NCBI RefSeq assembly: GCF_013761175.1
Contig: NZ_JACDUR010000003.1
Location: 1 to 64,000, forward strand
DNA length: 64,000 nt
From: Nonomuraea soli
GTDB taxonomy: Bacteria; Actinomycetota; Actinomycetes; Streptosporangiales; Streptosporangiaceae
Direction of reading: 5' to 3'
In this document: one piece after another, positions 1-8,504 of the stretch
Layout: every line of letters starts with the position of its first letter
How positions within the stretch are numbered: position 1 is the stretch's first letter
The notes under the pieces: model-generated
What the model was told of the DNA's origin: nothing
Database searches by the model: none
What the model saw: only the letters and a program-made list of their open reading frames with translations
Made by a program: the position numbers and the translations under genes

Positions 1-1
1 A

Positions 2-48
2 GAAGGGTGTTGAGGTCGTTCGTCACACATCGATCCTCGACACCCTTC
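2..48. repeat. Imperfect inverted repeat at the left window edge
   Basis: Arms GAAGGGTGTTGAGG (2-15) and CCTCGACACCCTTC (35-48) are complementary apart from one G-T pair, around a 19-base loop. An open frame at 3-80 ending in TAG covers the repeat, so this may be only the 3' end of a gene entering from the left. That frame has less third-position GC than its neighbours and I recognise no family in its 25 codons, so I do not call it as a gene. It could act as a terminator facing the LysR gene. Confidence 0.4.
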
Positions 49-107
49 GCTCTGCCCGCACTGGCATGACAGCGACTTAGGACTTACTCGTCTAGAGGCG
101 GGCGCTG

Positions 108-1019
108 CTAGAGCCGGGCGCTGAATTCCTCGCTCGCCTCGGCCAGCGCCTCCACGGCGGCCCTGATCGCCGGGCGGCGGGCGGCGTCGGCGCGCCACAG
201 CGTGTAGATGCGCCGCGTCAGCCGCGGCAGCAGCGGCACCATGCGCACACCCTCCGGCACGCTCGTGCGCCCCATCCGCGGCACGATCGCGCACCCCAGC
301 CCCGCCGCGACCAGGGCGAGCTGGGTGGGGTACTCGTCGGCCGTGATGCTGATGTCGGGCTCCAGCTCGGCGCTGCGCAGCGTGTAGACGAGCCAGTCGT
401 AGCAGACCTGGCCCACCGAGCTGCTGATCCACTTCTCGCCGATGAGGTCGGGCAGTTCCAGCTCCCGCCGCCCGGCCAGCGGGTGGTCGGCGGGCAGGGC
501 CAGGTCGGCGATGTCGTCGAAGAGGGTGCGCCGCGACAACCCGTCGGGCGTGGCGAGCGGGCGGTTCATCCAGTCCTGCGCGACCACCAGGTCCAGCTCG
601 CCGCGGGCGACCTCGCGCAGTGTGCGGTCGGGCTCGCGCTCGAACAGGTGGACCTCGAGCTCGGGATGGCGCTCGCGCAGGATCACCAGCGCCCGCGGCA
701 GCAGCCCGCGCGCGGCGGTCGGGAAGGCTCCCACGTTGAGCCGGCCGACGACCGCGCCGCGCAGCGCCTGGAAGTCGGCCTCGGCGGTCTCGACCAGGGC
801 CAGGATGCGCTCGGCGTGCTCGGCGAGCAGGCCCGCGGCGTCGGTCAGGCGCACGCCGCGCCCGTTGCGCTCGACCAGGGTCGCGCCGGTCTCCCGCTCC
901 AGCTTGGCCAGCTGCTGGGAGACCGCGCTCGGGGTGACCATCAGCGCGTCGGCGGCCGCACCGACGGATCCGTAGACGTGGACGGCGTGAAGGGCCTTGA
1001 GCCGGTTCAAGTCCAACAT
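108..1019 (-). CDS. LysR family transcriptional regulator
   Basis: 303-residue LysR-type regulator, the usual family length. The N-terminal winged helix-turn-helix covers about residues 1-60 (MLDLNRLKALHAVHVYGSVG, then AADALMVTPSAVSQQLAKLE), followed by a linker helix and a periplasmic-binding-like effector domain from about 90 to 290. I chose the ATG at 1019 because it places the HTH at the N terminus; the open frame runs 32 codons further up but that stretch does not look like LysR sequence and covers the promoter. The gene diverges from a short ORF and an EamA exporter, the classical arrangement in which a LysR protein controls the divergent gene. A small CTAAA-GGG-TTTAG palindrome at 1030-1042 lies just before its start. 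The effector is unknown. Confidence 0.93.
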   Translation of the reverse strand: MLDLNRLKALHAVHVYGSVGAAADALMVTPSAVSQQLAKLERETGATLVERNGRGVRLTDAAGLLAEHAERILALVETAEADFQALRGAVVGRLNVGAFPTAARGLLPRALVILRERHPELEVHLFEREPDRTLREVARGELDLVVAQDWMNRPLATPDGLSRRTLFDDIADLALPADHPLAGRRELELPDLIGEKWISSSVGQVCYDWLVYTLRSAELEPDISITADEYPTQLALVAAGLGCAIVPRMGRTSVPEGVRMVPLLPRLTRRIYTLWRADAARRPAIRAAVEALAEASEEFSARL

Positions 1020-1063
1020 GTAAGCAAGCCTAAAGGGTTTAGCGTAGAAAGTCTCGCTTGTGG

Positions 1064-1092
1064 TTGAAGATGTAGCGTTGGAAAATATATGC
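1064..1092 (+). promoter_or_regulatory. Predicted sigma-A-type promoter, leaderless start
   Basis: TTGAAG (1064-1069), a 17-base spacer and TATATG (1087-1092). Transcription would begin about seven bases downstream, at or next to the ATG at 1099, so the first ORF would be read from a leaderless mRNA. The promoter sits in the LysR/EamA divergent region, near the CTAAA-GGG-TTTAG palindrome at 1030-1042. Inferred from sequence only. Confidence 0.5.
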
Positions 1093-1098
1093 ATGCGA

Positions 1099-1200
1099 AT
1101 GATTAAGCGGAACAAGCAGCAGTCGTCCGAGTCCTCCTACCTCCGGGTGCTCGCCGAGCAGGCCCGCAACCGCCGCGCCTCCGCCACTTCCAAGAAGTAG
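1099..1200 (+). CDS. Small basic ORF upstream of EamA exporter
   Basis: 33-codon ORF, beginning MIKRNKQQSSESSYLRVLAE and ending RRASATSKK; strongly basic, no membrane segment, no family recognised. There is no Shine-Dalgarno sequence, but the predicted promoter puts the transcript start at the ATG, consistent with leaderless translation, which is common in actinobacteria. Its TAG ends one base before the GTG of the EamA gene, so the two would be cotranscribed and translationally coupled. It could be a real small protein or a leader that controls EamA translation. An alternative in-frame ATG lies at 1093. Too short for composition to prove coding. Confidence 0.4.
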   Translation: MIKRNKQQSSESSYLRVLAEQARNRRASATSKK

Positions 1201-1201
1201 C

Positions 1202-2080
1202 GTGCGCCCCCGCCACGTGGCACTGGCCGTCGCACTGGCGGCCGTCTGGGGCTTCAACTTCGTCGTCATGCAAGTCGGCCTCCGCCACTTCCCGCCCCTG
1301 CTCTACGCCGCCCTCCGGTTCGGCCTGGCAGCCTTTCCCGCGCTGCTGTTCGTCGGCCGTCCCGGAGTGGCATGGCGCTGGGTCCTCGGCGTTGCGGGCG
1401 CGATCGGCATCGGGCAGTTCGGCCTCCTGCTCGTCGGCATGAAGCTGGGGATGCCCGCCGGGCTCGCGTCCCTCGTGCTGCAGGCCTCCGCCGTGTTCAC
1501 CGTGGTCTTCGCCGTCCTCCTGCTCGGGGAGCGACTCACCACCCGCCGTGTGGTCGGCCTGGGCATCGCCTTCGTCGGCATCTTCCTGGTCGCCGTCGAC
1601 TTCGGGCTCAGCGCGCCGCTGCTGCCCTTCCTGCTCTGCGTCGGCGCCGCGGCCGCCTGGGGACTGGGCAACGTGATCCAGCGCCGCGCGACCCCGCCCG
1701 ACTCCCTGCGCTTCATGGTGTGGGTGAGCGCCCTGTCCGCGCCTCCCCTGCTCCTGCTGTCAGTCCTCGTCGAGGGGGTGCCCACGATCTCCTTCGAGCT
1801 CGAAGGATGGCTGTCGCTCGGCTACGTCGCCTTCATCTCGACGCTGGGCGGATTCGGCGTGTGGGGCTGGCTGCTCAAACGATACGACGCCTCGACCGTC
1901 GCGCCGTACTCCCTGCTCGTGCCGGTCTTCGGGCTGACCTCCGCGGCGTTGTTCGCCGGGGAGAGCGTCTCGGCCGTCGACGTGGCCGCCGGGATCCTGG
2001 TCGTCTCCGGCGTGCTCTACGCGGGGACCAGGGCACGCACCACGCCACCCGCCAGGGAACTGGCTAGCCTGAAGGTGTGA
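1202..2080 (+). CDS. EamA/DMT family transporter (drug/metabolite exporter)
   Basis: 292 residues made of two EamA repeats, about ten hydrophobic membrane segments from residue 5 to 280, the normal layout for the 10-TM drug/metabolite transporter superfamily. First repeat opens with VALAVALAAVWGFNFVVMQ; the second begins near residue 145 (FLLCVGAAAAWGLGNVIQRR). Probably exports a small metabolite or amino acid; substrate not deducible. The GTG start follows the stop of the 33-codon ORF by one base, and the stop overlaps the next GTG by four bases (GTGA), so three genes may share one transcript. Divergent LysR gene is the obvious candidate regulator. Confidence 0.92.
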   Translation: MRPRHVALAVALAAVWGFNFVVMQVGLRHFPPLLYAALRFGLAAFPALLFVGRPGVAWRWVLGVAGAIGIGQFGLLLVGMKLGMPAGLASLVLQASAVFTVVFAVLLLGERLTTRRVVGLGIAFVGIFLVAVDFGLSAPLLPFLLCVGAAAAWGLGNVIQRRATPPDSLRFMVWVSALSAPPLLLLSVLVEGVPTISFELEGWLSLGYVAFISTLGGFGVWGWLLKRYDASTVAPYSLLVPVFGLTSAALFAGESVSAVDVAAGILVVSGVLYAGTRARTTPPARELASLKV

Positions 2081-3252
2081 GCGATCTCTCCTCCGTCGGG
2101 CTGGAGCGCGGCCGCGTCAGGCTCGTCGATCACGACCCCCGCTGGGCCGCCGCCTTCGAGGACGTCAGGGCGCCGCTCGCCGCCGCGCTCGGCCCGCTCG
2201 CGGCGGACATCCAGCACATCGGCTCCACCGCCGTCCCCGGCCTGCCCGCCAAGCCGATCATCGACGTCGCCGTCGGGCTGACGGGCGACGCGGACGCCGG
2301 CGCCGTGGTCGCCGCGATCACCGGGCTCGGCTACCTGTTCAAGGGTGACCAGGGTGACCAGGGCGGGCTGCTGTTCGAGCTGCGCTCCGGTCCCGACGTC
2401 GGCGTCGCGCACGTGCACGCCGTACGGCACGGCGACCCGCAGTGGGCCCGCTACCTGGACTTCCGCGACCGGCTCAGGAGCGACGCGACGTTGCGCGAGT
2501 CCTACGCGGGGCTGAAGCGCTCGCTGGCCGGGCGTTTCCCCTCCGACCGGCCGGCGTACACCGAGGGCAAGGCGCCCTTCGTCAGCTCGCTGCCCGATCT
2601 GGCCTGGCTGGCGCACTCGTGGGCGCTGGTGCGCGCGCAGTTGCCGCCCGCGCCCGCCCGGATCCTGGAGGTCGGCTGCGGGCCGCTCGGCGGGCACGTC
2701 GCCGCGATGGCGGCGCTCGGCCACGACGTCACCGGCGTCGATCCGGAGGCTCCCGAGGGCCCGCCGTTCCACCGGGCGCCCGTCGAGGAGCTGCCTGACC
2801 GCGACCCGTACGACGTCGTCGTCGCCAGCCTCTCCCTGCATCACGTCGACGACCCCGGCCAGGTGGTCTCGCTGCTGCATTCCCTGCTGGCGCCGGGCGG
2901 TCGGCTGGTGATCGTGGAGTGGGCGAGCGAACGTTTCGACGAGGCCACCGCGCGCTGGTGCTTCGAGCGTCTCGGCGCCACCGGAGGGTGGCTGGCGCGG
3001 CGGGCGGCCGGATGGCGCGAGTCGGGGCTGGGCTGGGACGACTTCGTGACCGGATGGGCCAAGGAGCACGGGATGCACCCGGCGGGCCGCATCCGCGAGG
3101 CCGTCGCCGGGCGCTTCACGATCGCCGAGGAGAGCTGGGGTCCGTACTACTTCGCCGACCTGGACGGGGTCACGGTCGAACAGGAGCTCGCGGCGATCGA
3201 CGCGGGAGACGTCACCGCGGGCTGCCTGCGCCTCACCGCTCGACGCCGATGA
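2077..3252 (+). CDS. GrpB-type nucleotidyltransferase-like domain fused to class I SAM methyltransferase
   Basis: 391 residues with two domains. Residues about 7-165 match GrpB/UPF0157 proteins, distant relatives of nucleotidyltransferases: VRLVDHDPRWAAAFEDVR, then DIQHIGSTAVPGLPAKPIID and IDVAVGL. Residues about 190-390 are a class I methyltransferase: motif I ILEVGCGPLGGH, acidic loop TGVDPE, then LSLHHVDDPGQV and LAPGGRLVIVEW. Free-standing GrpB proteins are about 170-200 residues, so this is a true fusion or a read-through of two coupled genes; no stop or frame change separates them. GTG start overlaps the EamA stop. Substrates of both domains are unknown. A strong terminator hairpin starts at its stop codon. 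Confidence 0.88.
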   Translation: MSDLSSVGLERGRVRLVDHDPRWAAAFEDVRAPLAAALGPLAADIQHIGSTAVPGLPAKPIIDVAVGLTGDADAGAVVAAITGLGYLFKGDQGDQGGLLFELRSGPDVGVAHVHAVRHGDPQWARYLDFRDRLRSDATLRESYAGLKRSLAGRFPSDRPAYTEGKAPFVSSLPDLAWLAHSWALVRAQLPPAPARILEVGCGPLGGHVAAMAALGHDVTGVDPEAPEGPPFHRAPVEELPDRDPYDVVVASLSLHHVDDPGQVVSLLHSLLAPGGRLVIVEWASERFDEATARWCFERLGATGGWLARRAAGWRESGLGWDDFVTGWAKEHGMHPAGRIREAVAGRFTIAEESWGPYYFADLDGVTVEQELAAIDAGDVTAGCLRLTARRR

Positions 3253-3292
3253 GGCCCGGCGGCCCCGTTGCTCGACCGGGGTCGCCGGGCCT
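3252..3292. terminator. Bidirectional terminator hairpin between convergent genes
   Basis: Sixteen-base arms AGGCCCGGCGGCCCCG (3252-3267) and CGGGGTCGCCGGGCCT (3277-3292), complementary with a single G-T pair, around a 9-base loop. It lies between the ends of the GrpB-methyltransferase gene and the convergent membrane-protein gene and would stop both transcripts. No long T-run, as is common in high-GC actinobacteria. Confidence 0.8.
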
Positions 3293-3306
3293 TCGCGCGG
3301 AGAGGG

Positions 3307-3951
3307 CTACTGTCCGCCGCTCTCCTTGAGGATGGTCTCCTTCGGCCCGGAGCCCTCGGGCTCCACGTTGAGGGCCGGGCCGCCGTCACCGTCACGAGCC
3401 GGCCCGCCGGACGGCTTGGGCATGTCGACCTCCTCGCACGCCGCCACCGGGCCCTCGACGATCTCCAGCTGGCTGCCGAACACCGACGCGCCCACGCCCG
3501 ACAGCGTCAGCACCAGGGTCTGGTTCTCACCGATCTGGCCCTCGGTCACCTCGAAGGTGAAACCGCCGCTGCCGGCGCTCATGCCGACGGCCAGCCTGCC
3601 GTCCGGGCCGGAAGCCCTGCCACGGGGGGCCTTGCAGGTGCGGCCTTCCGGCAGGAAGTCCACCACGGCCGCGATGCCCTTGGCCTGCAGCGCCGCCTCC
3701 AGGCCCTCCGGATCGCTCAGCTCGTTGACCTGCACCTTCACGGTGCCGTCCGGGTCCTCGGTCACCGCGTAGGCGGCGGACGCACCGCCGTACAGGTTGA
3801 ACGCGAACAGCGTGGCCGCGGCGACTCCCGCCACCGCCGCGGACCAGCCCGCCACCCGGCGTCCCGTGTTGCGCCGCAGCGGGACGACCGTCTCCCGCGT
3901 GGCCAGCTCCTGCTTGAGCGCGGTCAGCAGGCGCTCCTCGAAGTTGCTCAT
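3307..3951 (-). CDS. Single-pass membrane protein paired with ECF sigma factor
   Basis: 214 residues. Short cytoplasmic N-terminus (MSNFEERLLTALKQELATRE), one membrane segment at about residues 33-53 and a long extracytoplasmic part with two Cys residues and a Gly/Pro/Glu-rich tail. No zinc-finger anti-sigma motif (HxxxCxxC) is present. Its ATG overlaps the stop of the ECF sigma gene by four bases, the arrangement typical of sigma/anti-sigma partners, and the N-terminal helix could bind the sigma factor. That role is an inference from position; the sequence itself does not match a named anti-sigma family that I recognise. Confidence 0.8.
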   Translation of the reverse strand: MSNFEERLLTALKQELATRETVVPLRRNTGRRVAGWSAAVAGVAAATLFAFNLYGGASAAYAVTEDPDGTVKVQVNELSDPEGLEAALQAKGIAAVVDFLPEGRTCKAPRGRASGPDGRLAVGMSAGSGGFTFEVTEGQIGENQTLVLTLSGVGASVFGSQLEIVEGPVAACEEVDMPKPSGGPARDGDGGPALNVEPEGSGPKETILKESGGQ

Positions 3952-4493
3952 GCCTTCTCCTCCACCAGTGCCACCGACGGCGAAGCGACGTCTTCCAGGG
4001 CCCGTCTCGCCCGATGCAGCCTGACCCTCGCGGTCACCTGCCTGATCCCCAGCGCCGCGGCCGCCTCCGTCACCGTGAGCTGGTCGATCGCGACCAGTTC
4101 CAGGACGGCGCGTTCGCCCTCGGGCAGGCCGGCCATGGCCAGGATCGCCTCGCGCCCCGCACGCTCGGCATCGATCCGTTCCTCCATCCTGGCCAGGTCG
4201 TCGTCGTCCATGAGGCGCCTGCCCGCCATGCGGCTGCTGGCCGCCGCCTCCCGTGCCCGGTCGCGCCGGTGGGAGGCGATCACGTTGCGGGCTATGCCGT
4301 ACAGCCAGGCCGTGTGCGTGCCCTTGCCGGAGCGGTAGCCGTGCGCGGAGTCGAGTGCCGCCAGAAAGATGTCGGCCGTCAGGTCGGCGGCCAGGTGGGG
4401 GTCATCCACCCGGCGCGCCACGAACCTCAGGACGCTGTCTATGTGGCGGCGATAGAAGGCCTCGAAGGCCCCGGGATCATCGTGGAGGCGCAC
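3948..4493 (-). CDS. ECF RNA polymerase sigma factor
   Basis: 181 residues, within the normal ECF size. Region 2 at about 5-75 (AFEAFYRRHIDSVLRFVARR, DLTADIFLAAL, TAWLYGIARNVIASHRR) and region 4 at about 120-170 (LPEGERAVLELVAIDQLTVT, EAAAALGIRQVTARVRLHRA). Directs RNA polymerase to a small set of promoters, presumably its own operon among them. Followed with a 4-base overlap by a membrane protein that may hold it inactive. Diverges from the serine hydrolase gene across 143 bases. The signal it responds to cannot be read from the sequence. Confidence 0.93.
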   Translation of the reverse strand: MRLHDDPGAFEAFYRRHIDSVLRFVARRVDDPHLAADLTADIFLAALDSAHGYRSGKGTHTAWLYGIARNVIASHRRDRAREAAASSRMAGRRLMDDDDLARMEERIDAERAGREAILAMAGLPEGERAVLELVAIDQLTVTEAAAALGIRQVTARVRLHRARRALEDVASPSVALVEEKA

Positions 4494-4636
4494 CGGCCTC
4501 GCTCCCTTCGTCGTTCGCCCTTACGACTGTTCTTGGGCCGGGCGGCACGAAGCGTTTCCACGGTAGGGCAGGCCCTACCTCCAGGAGGCGGGGTGACGTG
4601 ACTGATCTCGCGGCTCCGCCTCGACAGGATGATCAC

Positions 4637-5686
4637 ATGCGTCGATACCTTGCAGCCGCGGTGCTCGCGGCCGTCGTCCTTGGCACCGCGGCCCCGGCGG
4701 TGGCCGCGGTCCAACCCCTCCAGAAGCAGCTCGACCACTTGACCACCCGTGACGGCCTGCCCGGGGCGGTGCTGTCCGTACGGGAGCCGGACGGCACCGT
4801 CCGCACCCTGACCTCCGGCACCGCCGAGCGCGGCACGGGCCGGCCGATGGTCGGCGCGGACGCGCGCTTCCGCATCGCCAGCGTGACCAAGCCGGTGATC
4901 GCCGCCGCGGTGCTCGATCTCGTACGGCAGGGCAGGATCGAGCTGGACGCGCCGGTGGAGAAGTACGCCCCCGGGCTGCTCGACGGCCGGCCGATCACGG
5001 TCAGGCAGCTCCTCGATCACACCAGCGGCCTGCCCGAATACGTCGATCACGTCGACCCGTCGGGGCCGTTGAACGATCGGGTGTTCCTGCGCGCGGCGCT
5101 CGACGCCGATCCGGTGGGTCCAGGATGGTCGTACGCCAACACCAACTACCTGGTGGCCGGAATGCTGATCGAGAAGGTCACCGGCAAGGGCTTCCGCACC
5201 TACACCAGGCAGACCGTCCTGCGCTCGCTCGACGACACGTACTGGCCGCGCCAGGACGAGACGGGCATCCGGGGCGAGCACGCGCACACCTACGGCGTGG
5301 ACCCGTTGAACCCGCAGAGCCAGGGCAAGAAGGTCGTCGACACGACCCGGCAGCCCGGCTACCTGTTCGGGGCGTCGGGCGGGCTGATCTCGACGCCCGA
5401 GGACCTGAACCGTTTCTGGCAGTCGCTGCCCGCCTCGACACTCAAGACGATGAGCGCCTCGACCGTCCCGGCCGCCGACCCGCCCGGCGCGCGCCAGGGA
5501 CTCGGTCCTGCGGTCGTCCGGCTGAGCTGCGGGCCCGTGTGGATGCACGGCGGCGGGCTTCCCGGCGTCAGGAGCCTGAGCGGCCGCGACCGCGCAGGCC
5601 GCGCGGTCACGCTCTACGTGACGGGCGTGCCCAAGGACGAGAAGCGGCTCTTCGGGGTGTTCGACGCGGCCATGTGCGCCCGCTAA
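4637..5686 (+). CDS. Secreted serine hydrolase, beta-lactamase / D-Ala-D-Ala carboxypeptidase family
   Basis: 349 residues. The ATG at 4637 gives a signal peptide (MRRYLAAAVLAAVVLGTAAP, AVAA cleavage region) and has AGGA seven bases upstream; longer upstream starts would bury it. Class C-type catalytic motifs are all present: SVTK (Ser-x-x-Lys nucleophile), YAN in WSYANTNY, and HGG in the MHGGGLPG segment. HTSGLPEY is typical of the family. Such proteins hydrolyse D-Ala-D-Ala peptides, esters or beta-lactams outside the cell; which one cannot be said. The 3' end overlaps the convergent nitronate-monooxygenase-like gene by four bases. Confidence 0.92.
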   Translation: MRRYLAAAVLAAVVLGTAAPAVAAVQPLQKQLDHLTTRDGLPGAVLSVREPDGTVRTLTSGTAERGTGRPMVGADARFRIASVTKPVIAAAVLDLVRQGRIELDAPVEKYAPGLLDGRPITVRQLLDHTSGLPEYVDHVDPSGPLNDRVFLRAALDADPVGPGWSYANTNYLVAGMLIEKVTGKGFRTYTRQTVLRSLDDTYWPRQDETGIRGEHAHTYGVDPLNPQSQGKKVVDTTRQPGYLFGASGGLISTPEDLNRFWQSLPASTLKTMSASTVPAADPPGARQGLGPAVVRLSCGPVWMHGGGLPGVRSLSGRDRAGRAVTLYVTGVPKDEKRLFGVFDAAMCAR

Positions 5687-6642
5687 CGGCCCAGCGCCCT
5701 GGCCAGGGACTCCTCGGCCTGGGCGGCCATGGCGACGACGAGGTCTCGCGCGGAGGGCACGTCGGCGATGAGGTCGACGGCCTCGCCGGCCCACACCGGC
5801 AGGGGTGGGATGGCCCCGCGCGCCACGTCGTCCTGGTAGTCCTGGCGGGCCCGGGGATCGGCGGCGAGCTCGTCCTCCCTGCCGCGCCAGCGGTCGAGGT
5901 ACGGGTGTCCGAGAGTCCGCGCCGGGTACTCCTGCGGCCACGCCGAGCCACGCGCGATGTCCAGCACGCGGCTGCGCTCGGTGTCCTGGCCGCGTCCCTC
6001 GACGATGGCCTTGGTGACCGACGGGTCGACCAGGGCCTCGGCTGTGGCCTGGAAGCGGGTGCCGACCAGCGCGCCCGCCGCCCCCAGCGCGAGGGCTGCC
6101 GCCACTCCCCTGCCGTCGGCGATTCCGCCTGCCGCCAGCACCGGCACGGGCGCCACGAGGTCCACCACGGCGGGCACGAAGGGCAGGGTGGATCGGCCGT
6201 GCAGTGCGCCGTGTCCTCCCGCCTCGGTCCCCTGCGCGACGATGAGGTCGGCGCCCAGGTCGACGGCCCGCCTGGCCTCCTCGAGCCCGCCGACCTGGAG
6301 GATCAGCAGGGCCCCCGCGTCGTGGACCGACCGCGTGTAAGGGCTCGGGTCGCCGAAGGACAACATCACCGCCCGCGGATCGTACTCCAGCGCCCGCTCC
6401 ACGGCGGTGGCGTCGATGCTCCAGGTCAGGAAGCCGATGCCCCACGGCAGCCCGGTGGCTGCCACGATCGGCGCCTCGCGGGCCAGCCACGCCGCGTCCC
6501 CGTACGCTCCGCCCAAGAGCCCGAGGCCGCCGCCACGGCAGACGGCGGCGGCCAGCGCGCCTCCGGCGGACCCGCCCATCGGCGCCAGCGCGATCGGGTG
6601 CCGCACGCCTAGCAGCTGCGTGAACGAGGTCGAGAGCGCCAT
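5683..6642 (-). CDS. Nitronate monooxygenase family FMN protein
   Basis: 319 residues, TIM-barrel NMO/2-nitropropane dioxygenase family. Seen: PIALAPMGGSAGG near the N-terminus, GADLIVAQGTEAGGHG (FMN/phosphate region with the conserved GxEAGGH block) at about 135-150 and VPVLAAGGIADGRGV at about 172-186. The family oxidises alkyl nitronates with FMN and oxygen, though many members have other or unknown substrates, including enoyl reductases. It is monocistronic, converging on the serine hydrolase gene and diverging from the SMP-30 gene over about 70 bases. Confidence 0.9.
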   Translation of the reverse strand: MALSTSFTQLLGVRHPIALAPMGGSAGGALAAAVCRGGGLGLLGGAYGDAAWLAREAPIVAATGLPWGIGFLTWSIDATAVERALEYDPRAVMLSFGDPSPYTRSVHDAGALLILQVGGLEEARRAVDLGADLIVAQGTEAGGHGALHGRSTLPFVPAVVDLVAPVPVLAAGGIADGRGVAAALALGAAGALVGTRFQATAEALVDPSVTKAIVEGRGQDTERSRVLDIARGSAWPQEYPARTLGHPYLDRWRGREDELAADPRARQDYQDDVARGAIPPLPVWAGEAVDLIADVPSARDLVVAMAAQAEESLARALGR

Positions 6643-6713
6643 GCGGTCGTCCTTTACGATGAGTTTCTCCCTTCCCTCCAGTCTGTCCTTGCAACCGAGG
6701 GAAAGGACCTGAT

Positions 6714-7538
6714 GTGAGCGCAGGCGAAGTGTTGATGGATGGCATCGTGTTCGGCGAGTCGCCCCGCTGGCACGACGGGCAGTTGTGGGTGTCCGACTGG
6801 GGCGCCAACCAGGTGGTGACGCTCGACGGCGTGGTGAGGGCGTCGGTGCCGTCGTTCCCGATGTGCATCGACTTCCTGCCCGACGGCAGGTTGCTCGTCG
6901 TGGACTCGGCGCACCAGCAGGTGCTGCGGCAGGAGGCCGACGGTTCGCTGGTACGGCACGCTGAACTGTCGGGGGTCTCGAGCAAGCCCTGGAACGAGAT
7001 CGTGGTCGACGCTCAGGGCAACGCCTACGTGAACAGCATCGGCTTCGACTTCCCCGAAGGGGAGTACGCGCCGGGGTTCGTCGTGCGCGTCTCGGCCGAC
7101 GGGCAGCGGGCGGAGCGGGTCGCCGACGACCTGGCCTTCCCGAACGGCATGGCGATCACGCCCGACGGTTCCACGCTGATCGTGGCCGAGTCGTACGCCA
7201 ACCGGCTCACCGCCTTCGACATCGCCGCCGACGGCGGCCTGGGCGGCAGGCGGGTCTGGGCGGAGACGCCCGGCGACCACCCCGACGGCATCTGCCTCGA
7301 CGAGGACGGCTCGGTCTGGTACGCCGACGTGGGCAACAAGCACTGCGTGCTGGTGCGCGAGGGCGGCAAGATCGACGCGGTCCTCGCCATCGACCGGGGC
7401 GCCTTCGCCTGCGCGCTCAGCCGCGAGGACAAGCCGCGGCTGTTCGTCGTCGGCCAGGAGTGGGGCGGGCCAGGCGCCCGGCCGAGCGGGCAGGTCATCG
7501 CCTTCCCCGTGCCTGTCCAGGGCGCGCCCAGGCCCTGA
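6714..7538 (+). CDS. SMP-30/gluconolactonase family protein
   Basis: 274 residues, six-bladed beta-propeller lactonase family. Likely metal ligands are visible: Glu in VFGESPRW, Asn in FPNGMAITPDGS and Asp in HPDGICLDEDGSVWYAD. Such enzymes hydrolyse sugar lactones or organophosphate-like esters with a divalent cation. GTG start with GAAAGGA five bases upstream; the overlapping ATG at 6712 runs straight into a stop. It ends three bases from the convergent ABC permease gene. Substrate unknown. Confidence 0.9.
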   Translation: MSAGEVLMDGIVFGESPRWHDGQLWVSDWGANQVVTLDGVVRASVPSFPMCIDFLPDGRLLVVDSAHQQVLRQEADGSLVRHAELSGVSSKPWNEIVVDAQGNAYVNSIGFDFPEGEYAPGFVVRVSADGQRAERVADDLAFPNGMAITPDGSTLIVAESYANRLTAFDIAADGGLGGRRVWAETPGDHPDGICLDEDGSVWYADVGNKHCVLVREGGKIDAVLAIDRGAFACALSREDKPRLFVVGQEWGGPGARPSGQVIAFPVPVQGAPRP

Positions 7539-7541
7539 CCG

Positions 7542-8504
7542 TCAGCCTGGCCGCCGCAGCGTGCGGTGAACGGCGAGGCCGCCGAGCGCCGCCGCCGCGA
7601 CGGTCAGGATGCCCGCCTCCGTCCACTGGAAGAGCCAGAAGCGCGAGGCCGGGTGGTAGTACACCGCGAACCTGTAGCCCTTGCCGAACAGGCAGGCCTG
7701 CCAGGCGTCGGTGTTCTTGCTGCTCTGTCCCACGTCCACCCGGCGGGCGCACCCGCTCTCCGACGGTTCGCCGACCTCACGGCCCGACGGCTCCACCCAC
7801 GCCGAGCTCACCAGCCGCACGTCAGGGTCGTCCAGCACGACGGTGCCCGACAACTGCGTCCGCGCGGGCTCGGCGTAGTGGTCGCTCACCTGGACCAGCG
7901 TGAACATCGTCGCGGCCACTCCAGCCACGACCAGCGCCATCGCGGGCAGCGTGCGCCTGAACAGGGTGCCGGCTGCGGTGCCCAGCGCGAACGCGTACAA
8001 CCACCACGCCGCCGGGGCCACCCCGACCATGTTGAACACCCCGACGTTGCCGAACGCGGAGCCGACGCCCGACCTGAACACCGGCCGCCACAGGCTGACC
8101 ATGAGCGACAGCAGCAGCCCGCCAGCCACGACGGCGCCGCCCAGGACCGTCAGCTTGACCGCCAGCCACCGCCACACGGGCACGGCCTGGGTCCAGGCCA
8201 GGCGGTGGGTGCCGCGCTCGTACTCCCGGCCGAGCAGGGGCGCGCCCCAGAACGCCCCGATCAGCGCGGGCGCCACCAGGGGCATCCAGCCGAACACGGA
8301 GTAGACCGTGTCGTAGCGCTGCCCGAGCGCCACCGCCACCTCTCCGCACGCGACCGCGGGCCCGGGGCAGCCGGGCGGGGCGTGCTCGGCCACGTACCGG
8401 CTCGCTTCCACGGCCGAGCCGAGCAGCAACATCCCGAGCAGCGCCAGGAAGGCCGCCGTCACCAGGATCTGCGCCCGGTGCTGGCGCCACGTCACCCAGA
8501 TCAC
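7542..8504 (-). CDS. ABC transporter membrane subunit (YtrA-linked operon)
   Basis: 320 residues with about six hydrophobic segments (first at 12-32, then clusters at about 75-90, 110-135, 160-180, 190-210, 290-310) and a large extracytoplasmic region between the last two. The N-terminus MIWVTWRQHRAQ is typical of actinobacterial ABC-2 permeases that sit behind GntR/YtrA regulators. Starts inside the end of the ATPase gene (ATGA overlap). Probably moves a cell-envelope-active compound or peptide; substrate not deducible. Confidence 0.85.
   Translation of the reverse strand: MIWVTWRQHRAQILVTAAFLALLGMLLLGSAVEASRYVAEHAPPGCPGPAVACGEVAVALGQRYDTVYSVFGWMPLVAPALIGAFWGAPLLGREYERGTHRLAWTQAVPVWRWLAVKLTVLGGAVVAGGLLLSLMVSLWRPVFRSGVGSAFGNVGVFNMVGVAPAAWWLYAFALGTAAGTLFRRTLPAMALVVAGVAATMFTLVQVSDHYAEPARTQLSGTVVLDDPDVRLVSSAWVEPSGREVGEPSESGCARRVDVGQSSKNTDAWQACLFGKGYRFAVYYHPASRFWLFQWTEAGILTVAAAALGGLAVHRTLRRPG

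Noticed and set aside
4439..6985. 848-codon open frame on the minus strand
   Set aside because: It runs antisense or out of frame through three clear genes; Arg/Pro/Gly-rich composition typical of shadow frames in high-GC DNA.
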